Shown here piece after piece: positions 16,640 to 25,177 of a stretch of DNA of 64,000 nt. Position 1 is the first letter of the stretch; each line of letters starts with the position of its first letter. Location of the stretch: assembly GCF_001642805.2 (NCBI RefSeq), contig NZ_CP016948.1:744001-808000 (forward strand), in the 5' to 3' direction. Under the pieces are notes generated by a model, which was not told the DNA's origin, ran no database searches, and was given only the letters and a program-made list of their open reading frames with translations. The DNA comes from Serratia surfactantfaciens. Its GTDB lineage: Bacteria > Pseudomonadota > Gammaproteobacteria > Enterobacterales > Enterobacteriaceae. The translations under genes and the position numbers were made by a program.

Positions 16640-16858
16640 ATGATGATTTTTAACGTGTTCGGCCGCCTGGTGGGCGTGAAGCGCATCGGGGACGAATGGC
16701 GGCTGTTCCGCGTGACGCTGCCGGAGCGCAAGTATTCCCCCAACTACGATATCGTGCTGCCGGCCGAACTGCGCGAAGAGGAGATCGCCGGCTATCTGGG
16801 GGATATCTATCACGAGGCGGCGACGCCGCAGCGGCCGGACGTGTTTCGCGTCGAATAG
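16640..16858 (+). CDS. small conserved protein of unknown function (DUF7661-like)
   Basis: The 72-residue protein has no signal peptide or membrane helix. It reads MIFNVFGRLVGVKRIGDEWRLF, then PNYDIVLPAELREEEIAGYLGDIYHE, which resembles a short alpha/beta protein of an uncharacterised family I recall as DUF7661. A purine-rich GGGGGAATGGCGG precedes the start. It sits between the AraC gene (divergent) and the RIO kinase gene (convergent, 9-base gap). No function is proposed. Confidence 0.65.
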   Translation: MMIFNVFGRLVGVKRIGDEWRLFRVTLPERKYSPNYDIVLPAELREEEIAGYLGDIYHEAATPQRPDVFRVE

Positions 16859-16867
16859 CGCGGCGCG

Positions 16868-17716
16868 TTACTCTTCCGTATTGCGCGCCATCATCCGGCG
16901 TTGGTGCTCCTCGCTGGCGGCCTGGATCTCTTCCAGCACCGAGCCGACGTCGGCGCGCTTCTGGATTTCGCTGAACCGGCCGCTGAGCACGCTGTCCGGC
17001 GTCAGGTTGCCTTCCTGATACAGCGCCCAGATCTCTTTGGCGTATTGGCTGTCGCGCAGCTCCGGTGCGAACTGACCGTAATACTCCGCCAGATTGCCGA
17101 TATCGCGCTCGAACATGCTTTTGGCGTGGTTGTTGGCGGCGGCGTCCACCACCTGCGGCAGATCGATGATCACCGGCCCGTCTTTATCCATCAGCACGTT
17201 GAATTCCGACAGGTCGCCGTGCACCAGCCCGGCGCACAGCATGCGCACCGCGTAGTTCATCATCAGGGCGTGATCGGCGCGCGCCTGTTCCGGCGTCAGG
17301 GTAACATCGCTCAGGCGCGGCGCCACCAGGCCTTCTTCGTCGGTGATCAGCTCCATCAGCAGCACGCCGTCCAGGCAGATATCTGGCTGCGGCACCCGCA
17401 CTCCGGCCTTGGCCAGCAGATACAGCGCGTCCACTTCGGTGTTTTGCCAGGCTTCCTCTTGCTGCTGGCGGCCGAATTTGGAGCCTTTGCTCATGGCGCG
17501 CGCGTCGCGGCTGTTGCGCACCTTGCGCCCTTCCTGATAGTGAACGGCCTGCTTGAAGTTGCGCTTCTCGGCCTCTTTGTACACTTTGGCGCAGCGGATC
17601 TCATCGCCGCAGCGCACGATAAACACGTCGGCTTCTTTGCCGCTTTTCAACCGGCGGATGACTTCGTCGATTAACCCGTCATCAACCAGCGGCTGGAGTC
17701 GTTTTGGAATTTTCAT
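16868..17716 (-). CDS. RIO-family serine protein kinase
   Basis: The 282-residue protein has the RIO kinase core: SGKEADVF (25-32) forms the ATP loop, K44 in CAKVYK is the ATP-binding lysine, HGDLSEFNVL (166-175) carries catalytic D168 and N173, and IIDLPQVVD (183-191) carries metal-binding D185. RIO kinases are best known in archaeal and eukaryotic ribosome maturation; many proteobacteria have one whose role is not established. The C-terminal 60 residues are charged and probably helical. Monocistronic, upstream of amyA on the same strand. Confidence 0.85.
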   Translation of the reverse strand: MKIPKRLQPLVDDGLIDEVIRRLKSGKEADVFIVRCGDEIRCAKVYKEAEKRNFKQAVHYQEGRKVRNSRDARAMSKGSKFGRQQQEEAWQNTEVDALYLLAKAGVRVPQPDICLDGVLLMELITDEEGLVAPRLSDVTLTPEQARADHALMMNYAVRMLCAGLVHGDLSEFNVLMDKDGPVIIDLPQVVDAAANNHAKSMFERDIGNLAEYYGQFAPELRDSQYAKEIWALYQEGNLTPDSVLSGRFSEIQKRADVGSVLEEIQAASEEHQRRMMARNTEE

Positions 17717-17803
17717 GCAGCCTTGTACCCTATTTAGGCTCCGGTGTGAATGGCTTGCGCAGTTGATAGCGTAAGTTAGACCCGAAAGGCAAACATTAGT
17801 TTT

Positions 17804-17830
17804 GCCGCCGCGTCATCATTACGCGGCGGC
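17804..17830. terminator. GC-rich hairpin after amyA
   Basis: GCCGCCGCGT, 7 bases, ACGCGGCGGC is a perfect 10-bp stem starting seven bases after the amyA stop (reading minus). It lacks a downstream T-tract on that strand, so it may be a Rho-assisted or mRNA-stabilising structure. Confidence 0.5.
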
Positions 17831-17836
17831 GGGCGC

Positions 17837-19327
17837 TCACAGGCTGGCGGCCGGCACCCAAACGCTGACGCTGCCGGCATTGACCGGGAAATGGGCGCTG
17901 CCCTGATCGTCGGTAGTGATTTCTTCCTGGCGGTTGCCGAGGAAATCGCGCCAGGCGGTGTGCGCCAGATCGGCGCCGAGCGCGACCGTCTTGCCGCTCT
18001 CGCCGCCGTTGGTCAGCACCACCACGCAGCCGGGGGCCTCGGCGGTGCCGGCGCGGCTGAAGGCCACGCAGTGGCTGTCGTCGAAGTAGTCGGTTTGTGG
18101 GCCGTTGGCGAAGCGCTGGCGAGCGGCGATCAGTTTCTCCAGCTCCGGGATCGCCGGCATGTCTATTTGGTATTCGCCGCCGTCGCGCCCTTTGTCGCGG
18201 TAGCTGGCGCCATACAGGTCTGGGTAAAACACGCAGGGCACGCCCTGTTCGCGCAACAGGATCAGCGCGTAGGCCAGCGGTTTGAACCAGGGTTCCACCG
18301 GCGCTTCCAGCGACTGCAGTGGCTGGGTGTCATGGTTGGCGACCAGCGTCACCGCATGGGCCGGAGCGGCGGCGGTCAGGGTATCGGTGAAGATCTGTGC
18401 CATGTCGAAGCCGTCGCCCTGTTTCGACGCCTGATGAAACTTCAGGTGCAGCGCCACGTCGAACAGCATCACCTTACCGTCCACCAACTCGATGTATTGT
18501 TGCAGCGCGCTGAGATCGTGCGACCAGTATTCGGCAACGATAAACAGGTCGCGTTGCGCACTGCCGCGCACGTGATCCGCCCACTCTTTGAAAAACCAGG
18601 CGGGAATGTGTTTGGCGGCGTCGAGGCGGAAGCCGTCGCACGGCAGGCTGTCCAGCAGCCAGCGCGCCCAGTATTTGAGCTCCTCCGTCACGGCGGCGTT
18701 GCGGAACTCGACGTCGGCGCCCATCAGATAGTCGTAGTTGCCTTTCTCGTCGTCGACCTGATTGTTCCAACCGTCGTCGCCATAGTCGTTGGCGATTTTG
18801 AATACCCCTTTGTCGTCCGGTTGCTCAACGTAGTCGACGCCGCCGAAGCATTTGTAATCCCAGATGAATTCGGAGTGCATGCCCCGGCGGCCGGGGAAGG
18901 TGAAGCGGGTATAGGCCAGCGCGTCGAAGCCCTGGTCGTCGATGTTATTGCGGTTGTTGGCATCCACTTTGAACACGTGTACCCGTTCTTTTTCGTCCGC
19001 GCCGAGCTTGTGGTTGAACACCACGTCGTAGATCACCCCCACGCCGTGTTCGCGCAGGGTAGTGGCGGCATGTTCGAGCGCCGCCCTGTCGCCGTATTTG
19101 GTGGCCACGCTGCCTTTCTGGTCAAATTCGCCCAGGTCGAACAGATCGTAAGTATCGTAGCCGACGGAGTAGCCGCCGGAAGCGCCCTTATAGGCGGGCG
19201 GCAGCCACAGGGCGGTGATGCCCAGTTCGGCGAGGTGCGGGGCGCGTTCGGCGGCCTCCCGCCACAGTTTGCCGCCGTCGGGGTAATACCAGTGGAAAAA
19301 TTGCAGCAGGGTGGTTTTTTGCGTCAT
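17837..19327 (-). CDS. amyA: cytoplasmic alpha-amylase
   Basis: The 496-residue GH13 enzyme has no signal peptide and matches E. coli AmyA (495 aa) in length and motifs. Conserved regions are DVVFNH (101-106), GFRLDAAKH with nucleophile D236, VAEYW with acid/base E266, and NHDTQ with D333. It cleaves alpha-1,4-glucan links in intracellular maltodextrin or glycogen-derived chains. It stands alone on the minus strand. Start [11 protein letters not shown] aligns with the family start. Confidence 0.92.
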   Translation of the reverse strand: MTQKTTLLQFFHWYYPDGGKLWREAAERAPHLAELGITALWLPPAYKGASGGYSVGYDTYDLFDLGEFDQKGSVATKYGDRAALEHAATTLREHGVGVIYDVVFNHKLGADEKERVHVFKVDANNRNNIDDQGFDALAYTRFTFPGRRGMHSEFIWDYKCFGGVDYVEQPDDKGVFKIANDYGDDGWNNQVDDEKGNYDYLMGADVEFRNAAVTEELKYWARWLLDSLPCDGFRLDAAKHIPAWFFKEWADHVRGSAQRDLFIVAEYWSHDLSALQQYIELVDGKVMLFDVALHLKFHQASKQGDGFDMAQIFTDTLTAAAPAHAVTLVANHDTQPLQSLEAPVEPWFKPLAYALILLREQGVPCVFYPDLYGASYRDKGRDGGEYQIDMPAIPELEKLIAARQRFANGPQTDYFDDSHCVAFSRAGTAEAPGCVVVLTNGGESGKTVALGADLAHTAWRDFLGNRQEEITTDDQGSAHFPVNAGSVSVWVPAASL

Positions 19328-19408
19328 GAGCCAGCGTCCCGGTTAGCCAGAAGGAGAGGAGCAGTTAAAGCATGGGCTACTTTTGGCAAAAGGGACAAGT
19401 TTGGCATA

Positions 19409-19428
19409 GGCGGCCCGAGAAGGCCGCC
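19409..19428 (-). terminator. hairpin terminator after the lipoprotein operon
   Basis: GGCGGCC, 6 bases, GGCCGCC is a perfect 7-bp stem 12 bases after the stop of the DUF799 lipoprotein gene (minus strand). The T-run is weak. Confidence 0.5.
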
Positions 19429-19439
19429 CGAGAGACTGC

Positions 19440-20096
19440 TTAACGCTGGCTGGCGTAATGAGGTGAACGTGGGCCATAAAGAATGGCGCCGTTCTGACCT
19501 GTCGCCGATAACAGACGGGTGTTGGCGATGGCGCCAACATCAAATCCTTTGTCGCTGATGGTATCGGCGATTTGTGAAATCGCGGCGCTGATCACCATGC
19601 CCAGTAGGCCGCCGGAGTTGTTGTTGCCTTCGTTGCTGGATGCGGTGGCGGTGCCGGCCCATAACTGTTTACCGTTGCGCAAATCGACCAGACGAGCGGC
19701 GACGGTAACGCGGGTTTCGCTGCTGATCACCATGTAGCTGGTGCCGTATTGCGTGACATCCAGGTACAGCACGGTGTCGGCGCCGAAAATCTGGTGCAGT
19801 TTTTTCGGACTGACGGCGCGAATGTCGTTGGCGTTGGTTAGACCGTTTTGCAGGAAGGTTTCTTCCACCACGGCGACCGGCAGCACATAGTAACCGGCCT
19901 CGGCTAACGGCAGGGTGGCGCTGGCGAGTACGCTGTGGCTGGCTTTGATATCCGGCGACTGGTTAACCGGCGGCAAGACCAGGATCGACTTCGGTTTGCT
20001 CTCATGGAACGCCGCATAATCATAAGGCGTCTGCTTGGCACAGCCGCTTAGCAACAGGGTGGCGGCAACGCCGAGTAAAGTGAGTACACGCTTCAT
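19440..20096 (-). CDS. GNA1162/DUF799 family lipoprotein
   Basis: The 218-residue protein has a lipobox (LLLSGC, C19) and reads as a DUF799 (GNA1162-type) outer-membrane lipoprotein: KPKSILVLPPVNQSPDIKAS, GYYVLPVAVVEETFLQNG, GADTVLYLDVTQYG. The fold is related to TolB N-terminal/CsgG-like domains. It is the third gene of a three-lipoprotein operon and overlaps the DUF4810 gene by four bases. Such operons are widespread in Gram-negatives; the function is unsettled, with proposals of a trans-envelope assembly. Confidence 0.82.
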   Translation of the reverse strand: MKRVLTLLGVAATLLLSGCAKQTPYDYAAFHESKPKSILVLPPVNQSPDIKASHSVLASATLPLAEAGYYVLPVAVVEETFLQNGLTNANDIRAVSPKKLHQIFGADTVLYLDVTQYGTSYMVISSETRVTVAARLVDLRNGKQLWAGTATASSNEGNNNSGGLLGMVISAAISQIADTISDKGFDVGAIANTRLLSATGQNGAILYGPRSPHYASQR

Positions 20097-20449
20097 TTAA
20101 AACTCCCCTTATCCCTGGCCATCAGAAAATTCATAAACGGCGCCGATTCCGGGAACAGCGTTTTTTCCGTGTTGAATTCACTCATTGCTTGTCCGTCGTT
20201 GCCGGTTTTGCTGTACAGCAGCCCCAGTTGCGCATGCAGACCTGGTGGTACGGCTTTATCCTTGGCGCGGGATTTCTCGACGATCTCTTTCAGCGTGGCG
20301 ATCTGCTGCTCAGGGCTTTGCCCCTCCTGCTGGTAGTATTGATAGAGAGAAGTTTGGTAGCCATCCCAATTATAAAGCGTTTTCGGCGCGGCGCAGCCGG
20401 CCAGCAGGGTCGCTGCAAACAGCGCCCCGCCCATTTTTTTAGTTATCAT
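20093..20449 (-). CDS. DUF4810 family lipoprotein
   Basis: The 118-residue protein has lipobox LLAGC (C19). The mature part (LYNWDGYQTSLYQYYQQ, then helical EQQIATLKEIVEKSRAKDKAVPPGLHAQLGLLYSKTGNDGQAMSEFNTEKTLFPES) looks like a short TPR-type helical repeat protein. This is the DUF4810 family, which typically lies between CsgG-like and DUF799 genes, as here. It overlaps the downstream gene by four bases and is 18 bases from the upstream one. Confidence 0.83.
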   Translation of the reverse strand: MITKKMGGALFAATLLAGCAAPKTLYNWDGYQTSLYQYYQQEGQSPEQQIATLKEIVEKSRAKDKAVPPGLHAQLGLLYSKTGNDGQAMSEFNTEKTLFPESAPFMNFLMARDKGSFK

Positions 20450-20467
20450 CTTTCTGCTTCTATTCCG

Positions 20468-21145
20468 TTAGTTAGCAGGGCGCCATGCGCCGTTTTCGAT
20501 ACCGGTGACCAGGTTATTGACGGCTTCACGCACGGCCAGGTCCAGCACCTTGCCGTTAAGGGTGGAGTCGTAGCTGGCGGTGCCCCCGAAACCGATGATT
20601 TCGCGATTGGACAGTTCGTATTCACCGGCGCCCTGAGAGGAAAAGACGACTTCTGAGGTCTGTACGTTTACGACGTTCAGATTGACTTTGGCGTAAGCGA
20701 CTTGTGATTTACCACGGCCCAAAATCCCCCACAGCTGATGATCGCCGACTTCTTTACGGCCGAATTCGGTGACATCGCCGGTAATCACATAATTGGCGCC
20801 TTTCAGCGTTTGTGCCTTCCCTTTAATGCCGGCTTCAGTTTTCAGCTCTTCCATGTTGGCGCGATCCAGCACGTTGAAACGGCCAGTCTGCTGCAAATGC
20901 GTGATCAGGATAGTCTTGGACTGATTGCCCAGTCGATCGACGCCATCGGAGAAGATGCCGTTCATGTAGCTGGAGCGGTTGTCGAATTTACCGACGGCGA
21001 TAGGGCTGCGTGGGCCCTGATAAGTGGTGTTGTAGGAAGCTACTTTTGGCACTTCCAAAGTGCGAGAGGATTCGGTCGCACAGCCCGCCAGCAAAGTGAC
21101 GGAAAGGGCGACGGAACAGACGGCGAGTGATTTTTTCATTGGCAT
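20468..21145 (-). CDS. CsgG-family outer-membrane lipoprotein
   Basis: The 225-residue protein has lipobox LLAGC (C22) and CsgG-type features: PIAVGKFDNRSSY, GRFNVLDRANMEELKTEAGI, GANYVITGDVTEFGRK, YAKVNLNVVNVQTSEVVFSSQGAGEYELS. Curlin CsgG forms a nonameric outer-membrane secretion channel, but no csgA/B/E/F genes are present, so this is a paralogue in the CsgG-DUF4810-DUF799 operon. GGAG seven bases before the first ATG supports the start at 21145. The gene is first in the operon, with a long AT-rich region upstream. Confidence 0.83.
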   Translation of the reverse strand: MPMKKSLAVCSVALSVTLLAGCATESSRTLEVPKVASYNTTYQGPRSPIAVGKFDNRSSYMNGIFSDGVDRLGNQSKTILITHLQQTGRFNVLDRANMEELKTEAGIKGKAQTLKGANYVITGDVTEFGRKEVGDHQLWGILGRGKSQVAYAKVNLNVVNVQTSEVVFSSQGAGEYELSNREIIGFGGTASYDSTLNGKVLDLAVREAVNNLVTGIENGAWRPAN

Positions 21146-21596
21146 GCAATCTCTCCATGAGCATAAAACAGCGCGGGAGCAACCCGCGCCCGACGTTGAT
21201 ATAACGAGCGTTGTCGTCGTTATAGAAACGCCGCGATCCTGCCATGAATATGTAACAAATTACAACAAGATATCGGCATTAATGCTGCTATTAACATTGT
21301 TGTAACCTGTTGGAATGCAATGGATTAGTATCGATTTTCTCTCTTCATTACAGCGTTTTTCACGATTGTGTATTTTTTGTCTGGGTTATTGTCTTTTTAA
21401 TCGTAAATACATGGCTATTAATCCTGAAATATTTTAACTAACCAGTTTGTTGTATTGATTAATGTTACGTTTTGCATCAGCTCCTGTGTTATTCCGGGGT
21501 TCATGGCGGCTTGATGATCCGGTAAGGTAGTAAAAATTAGGTAACACTATCAACTAAGTGTTATTTTTCATCGGTAGAGAATCGGGGATATCAATT
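21146..21596. other. long AT-rich divergent intergenic region
   Basis: About 450 bases separate the lipoprotein operon from the MarR-GNAT gene. Composition drops sharply to AT-rich between about 21240 and 21560, unlike coding DNA on either side. It must contain both promoters. The only clear structure is the inverted repeat at 21542-21563. No RNA gene was recognised. Confidence 0.5.
21542..21563. promoter_or_regulatory. inverted repeat, candidate MarR operator
   Basis: TAACACT, 8 bases, AGTGTTA is a perfect 7-bp inverted repeat, 33 bases upstream of the GTG start of the MarR-GNAT gene. The 22-base size and position suit autoregulation by a MarR dimer. Confidence 0.5.
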
Positions 21597-22526
21597 GTGA
21601 ACATCAGGGATTTCAGAGCATTGGCGCGCAGTTTGGTCAGAGAATTCGGCATGTTGAACAAGCAGAGCAACGGCTCGCGCTTTTCGCCGCTGCAGATCCA
21701 TCTGATGATCGAAGTCAGCGAGCAGCCGCTCGGCGTCACGGAGTTGGCGGCCCGATTGTGCATTGACAAGGCCAGCGCCAGCCGGGCGTTGCGCAGCCTG
21801 GTCGCCGCCGGCGTGATAGAGACGGTGGATCATCCGGATGACAAGCGGCACAGCCTCCATCGGTTGAGTAAACCGGGCGGCAAGACGCTGGCCGGCATCG
21901 AGAACGACGCCGACGGTTTTATGCAGGCGGCGCTGGCGCAGTTGGACGACGATGAGCTGGCGAGCACCACTGCGGCGATGAAAAAGATGACCGCGGCGCT
22001 GCGCAGCGCGCGCAAACAGCGCGACGCCAACCTGCGGGTACGGCCGATCGCCGCGCGCGACGATGCGGCGATGGCGGCGATCATTCGCGGCGTGTTTCGC
22101 GAGTACGGTATGGACAAGATGGAGGGGGTCAGCCTGCACGATCCGGATCTCGATCGGTTGACCGGCCTGTATCGCGACAACGGCGGCCGCTATTGGGTGC
22201 TGGAGCGGGACGGGCAGGTGGTGGGCGGCGTCGGCATGGCGCCGCTGGCCGGCGAAGAGCCCGGCTATTGCGAACTGCAGAAACTGTTCTTCAAACCCGG
22301 CGCGCGCGGATTGGGCATGGCGCGCCATATGGTGGTGCAGGCGCTGAAGGCGGCGCGGGCGGCGGGTTATCGCTACTGTTACCTGGAAACCACCGAGCAG
22401 TTGAAAGAGGCGATCGGGTTGTACTACGCGCTCGGTTTCACGCTGCTGACGGAGCGGCGCGGCAATACCGGCCACCACGGCTGCAACGTGTGCATGCTGA
22501 AAAATCTGCAGAACGACGATATGTGA
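21597..22526 (+). CDS. MarR HTH / GNAT acetyltransferase fusion protein
   Basis: The protein of about 309 residues has two domains. Residues 1-140 form a MarR winged helix (LQIHLMIEVSEQPLGVTELAARLCIDKASASRALRSLVAAGVI, then DKRHSLHRLSKPG). Residues 145-305 form a GNAT domain (LRVRPIAARDDAAMAAII, then LQKLFFKPGARGLGMARHMVVQALKAARAAG, ending YYALGFTLLTERRGNTGHHGCNVCM). The GTG at 21597 is favoured over a GTG at 21558, which lies inside the inverted repeat. The fusion implies a regulator sensing through, or coupled to, acyl transfer. Confidence 0.82.
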   Translation: MNIRDFRALARSLVREFGMLNKQSNGSRFSPLQIHLMIEVSEQPLGVTELAARLCIDKASASRALRSLVAAGVIETVDHPDDKRHSLHRLSKPGGKTLAGIENDADGFMQAALAQLDDDELASTTAAMKKMTAALRSARKQRDANLRVRPIAARDDAAMAAIIRGVFREYGMDKMEGVSLHDPDLDRLTGLYRDNGGRYWVLERDGQVVGGVGMAPLAGEEPGYCELQKLFFKPGARGLGMARHMVVQALKAARAAGYRYCYLETTEQLKEAIGLYYALGFTLLTERRGNTGHHGCNVCMLKNLQNDDM

Positions 22527-22611
22527 GCGGTTTCAAGGTTAGCGCCCGCGCCTTGTGTCACCCTGTTAACCGTTTGATAACAATCATAACGTTTTATCAG
22601 GGAGGAGAAGG

Positions 22612-23910
22612 ATGTTGGGGGATCCGATGGCGCTGTCTGCGCTGGTTACGCTGGTGGTCATTGTGCTCTGGGCCAGCGCCCGTTTACCGGAGTATGTGGT
22701 CGCGCTGCTGTTCTTCGCGGCGGTGATGGTGTTGCAGCTGGCGCCCGCCGCGGTGACCTTTTCCGGTTTTGCGTCTTCCGCATTCTGGCTGGTGCTCAGT
22801 GGCTTCGTACTGGGCACCGCCATCCGCAGCACCGGGCTGGCGGATCGCCTGGCCAACCGACTCTTGCCGCATCTGTCCGGTTCCTGGCTCCGCCTGGTGG
22901 GCGGCGTAGTGGCGATAAGCTATGCGTTGGCGTTTGTCATGCCTTCCAATATGGGGCGCATCACGCTGCTGATGCCGATCGTCATGGCGTTGGCCGAGCG
23001 CGCCGGGCTGGCGGAAGGGTCACGCGGCCGTATCGGTTTGGCGCTGGCGGTGGGGTTCGGCACCTTCCAGCTCTCCGCCAGCATTCTGCCGGCCAACGTG
23101 CCCAACCTGGTGATGAGCGGCGCGGCGGAAAATGCCTACGGCAGCCACTTCGCTTATCTCACTTATCTGCTGCTGCACGCCCCGGTTCTCGGGGTAGCCA
23201 AAGGCGCGCTGCTGACGCTGTGCATTTGCGGCCTGTTTCGCGCCCGGCCGCAGCCGGTGGCGGCCATGGCGGCGCAACCTCCGCTCAGCGCCGCCGAATG
23301 GCGGCTGATCGCGCTGTTGGGCGTCACGGTGCTGCTGTGGATGACCGACAGCTGGCACGGCATCGCTCCCGCCTGGGTGGGGTTGGCGGCGGCGTGTTGC
23401 TGCCTGCTGCCGCGCATCGGTTTTCTCAACGGCGAGCAGTTCGCCGTCGGGGTCAACGTGCGCACCTGCATCTATGTCGCGGGGATCTTGGGCCTGACCG
23501 CGCTGGTCAGCCATTCGGGTCTTGGCGATCGGCTGGGCGGCGTGCTGTTGACGGCGATACCGGATCTGCACGGCAAGCCGTTCACCGCGTTCGGCGCGTT
23601 GGTGGGGATCACCGCATTGCTCAATTTCGTGGTGACCGCCAATGGCGTGCCGGCGCTGTTTACCCCGCTGGCGGAGGCGCTGTCGGCGGGCAGCGGTTTA
23701 CCGCTGCTGACGGTGCTGATGACCCAGGTGATCGGTTACGCCACTCCGCTGCTGCCGTATCAGGCTGCGCCGATCGTGGTGGCGATGGGGATGGGCAAAG
23801 TGCCGGCGCGCGAGGGGCTGAAGCTGTGCCTGTTGCTGGCGCTGCTCAGCTTCGCGCTGCTGGTGCCGTTGGACTATTTGTGGTTCAGGCTGCTGGGGTG
23901 GATCCCGTAA
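22612..23910 (+). CDS. SLC13/DASS-family anion transporter
   Basis: The 432-residue membrane protein has eleven or so hydrophobic helices. Features of the divalent anion:sodium symporter family include SGFASSAFWLVLSGFVLGTAI, FVMPSNMGRITLLMPIVMALAERAG with an SNT-like substrate motif, and FVVTANGVPALFTPLAEAL in the second repeat. It would import a dicarboxylate, sulfate or related anion. A GGGAGGAGAAGG sequence precedes the ATG. The end overlaps the convergent DapF-like gene by 26 bases. Confidence 0.78.
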   Translation: MLGDPMALSALVTLVVIVLWASARLPEYVVALLFFAAVMVLQLAPAAVTFSGFASSAFWLVLSGFVLGTAIRSTGLADRLANRLLPHLSGSWLRLVGGVVAISYALAFVMPSNMGRITLLMPIVMALAERAGLAEGSRGRIGLALAVGFGTFQLSASILPANVPNLVMSGAAENAYGSHFAYLTYLLLHAPVLGVAKGALLTLCICGLFRARPQPVAAMAAQPPLSAAEWRLIALLGVTVLLWMTDSWHGIAPAWVGLAAACCCLLPRIGFLNGEQFAVGVNVRTCIYVAGILGLTALVSHSGLGDRLGGVLLTAIPDLHGKPFTAFGALVGITALLNFVVTANGVPALFTPLAEALSAGSGLPLLTVLMTQVIGYATPLLPYQAAPIVVAMGMGKVPAREGLKLCLLLALLSFALLVPLDYLWFRLLGWIP

Positions 23911-24760
23911 ACAACCCCGCGCCGCCGGCAAAACAATCTTCGTCCAGCGTCAGGGTAGCGATTTTATGCACCGGCCCGCGCATGCTGACCTGAAAGTCGC
24001 CGCTGAAGGCGATCTGCAGCTCGCCGCCCGGCATCCGTACGCTGACCCGATCGTCGACTCGTCCCAACTTGCGCATCACGCTGGCGGCGGCGCAGCTGCT
24101 GCTGCCGGAGGCCAGGGTGAAACCGGCGCCGCGCTCCCAGATGCCGATGCGCAGCGTCTGGCGATCGACCACTTCCACCAGTTGTACATTGGTGCGTTTC
24201 GGGAACAGCGGATGGCGTTCAATCTGCGGCCCCAGCCGGCGCACCTGTGCCAGATCCAGTTTTTCAACCGGCACCACGCAGTGCGGGTTGCCCATCGACA
24301 CCAGCGACACCCTCAAGGTCTCTTCCTCCAGCGGCAACGGGTAGTTCAGCGCCTCCGGCAGATCGATCAACGCCGGCAGGGCCGCCGGGCTGAAATTGGC
24401 GCGCCCCATCTCCACGGTGATCTGATGCGGGTCTTCCGCTACCTGGCAGCGCACGTCGCCGCCGGCGGTGTGCACCAGAAACGGTTGATGCCCTATGCGG
24501 CCGCTGTCGAACAAATAGCGCGCGTAGATGCGCAGACCGTTGCCGCTTTTCTCCGCTTCGGATCCGTCCGGGTTGATGATGCGCAGGGTGGGATTGACGG
24601 CGTCGCCGCTGTCGATCAGCAGGCCGTCGGAACCGACGCCGTAATGCGGATGGCACAGCAGACGAATTTGCTCCTGATTCAAGCGGTCGGCGACCGCACG
24701 GTGACACACCAGGTAGTCGTTGCCCAGCCCGTGATATTTGTGGAACAGCAGGGGAGTCAT
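23885..24760 (-). CDS. DapF-fold epimerase homologue with both catalytic cysteines replaced by serine
   Basis: The 291-residue protein has the duplicated diaminopimelate epimerase fold: YHGLGNDYLV (9-18), NPDGSEAEKSGNGLR (63-77), MGNPHCVVPVE and WERGAGFTLASGSSSCAA. In true DapF the two active-site residues are cysteines within the CGNG and ACGTG motifs; here both are serine (S72 and S218). The ERGAGET glutamate is also changed (GAGFT). I checked the codons: AGC at residue 72 and TCC at 218. It should therefore not be annotated as housekeeping DapF; it may act on another substrate or be non-catalytic. It is convergent with the DASS transporter gene and alone in its transcript. Confidence 0.85.
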   Translation of the reverse strand: MTPLLFHKYHGLGNDYLVCHRAVADRLNQEQIRLLCHPHYGVGSDGLLIDSGDAVNPTLRIINPDGSEAEKSGNGLRIYARYLFDSGRIGHQPFLVHTAGGDVRCQVAEDPHQITVEMGRANFSPAALPALIDLPEALNYPLPLEEETLRVSLVSMGNPHCVVPVEKLDLAQVRRLGPQIERHPLFPKRTNVQLVEVVDRQTLRIGIWERGAGFTLASGSSSCAAASVMRKLGRVDDRVSVRMPGGELQIAFSGDFQVSMRGPVHKIATLTLDEDCFAGGAGLFTGSTPAA

Positions 24761-24828
24761 GGCGTTGCTCGGCTCAGCAAGAAAAGGTGGCTACAGCTTA
24801 CAACAGAATGTTGGCGTCAAAACAAACA

Positions 24829-24850
24829 AAAGGCGGCCTAAGCCGCCCTT
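24829..24850 (-). terminator. Rho-independent terminator of the distal DUF1471 gene
   Basis: On the minus strand GGCGGC, TTAG, GCCGCC (6-bp perfect stem) is followed by TTTTGTTTGTTTT. The hairpin begins about 25 bases after the stop of the 24874-25131 gene and lies between it and the downstream dapF-like gene, separating their transcripts. Confidence 0.8.
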
Positions 24851-24873
24851 TTGCACTATTGCCGGTCTGGCAA

Positions 24874-25131
24874 TTAATTGTAGATGATCGCGGTGCCGTG
24901 CAGCTTGTTGTCACCGGTGGTCGCGATGATCTGGAAGGATTTTGCGCCCGCCGCGTCGGCTTTGGCCGCCAGTTTGTTCTCCAGGCTGCTCAGGTCGGAT
25001 GCCCCGCTGACGGTGACGACGCCGGCTTTTTGCAGATCGGCCGGTTGAGCGTTGACCAGTTCGGCGGCGAAGCTGCCGAAGGAGACGGAGGCCAGTGCGA
25101 TGGCGGCGATGGTCATTTTCAGGTTTTTCAT
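24874..25131 (-). CDS. BhsA/McbA-like periplasmic stress protein (DUF1471)
   Basis: The 85-residue protein has a signal peptide (LASVSFGSFA, cleaved near residue 22) and a single YdgH/BhsA/McbA-like domain: LQKAGVVTVSGASDLSSLENKLAAKADAAGAKSFQII and HGTAIIYN. Family members are small periplasmic proteins induced by stress and affecting biofilm or surface traits. A close paralogue (about three quarters identical by eye) lies 193 bases upstream at 25325-25582, evidence of tandem duplication. Operator-like palindromes at 25178-25203 and 25245-25258 precede it. Confidence 0.88.
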   Translation of the reverse strand: MKNLKMTIAAIALASVSFGSFAAELVNAQPADLQKAGVVTVSGASDLSSLENKLAAKADAAGAKSFQIIATTGDNKLHGTAIIYN

Positions 25132-25177
25132 GGTCTTATTTCCTATCTATGTTCTTTACAATGTTTGTTTGGTAAGG

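Noticed and set aside
17891..19558. 555-codon open frame on the plus strand opposite amyA
   Set aside because: Antisense to a confidently identified alpha-amylase, with compositional bias and no recognisable motif.
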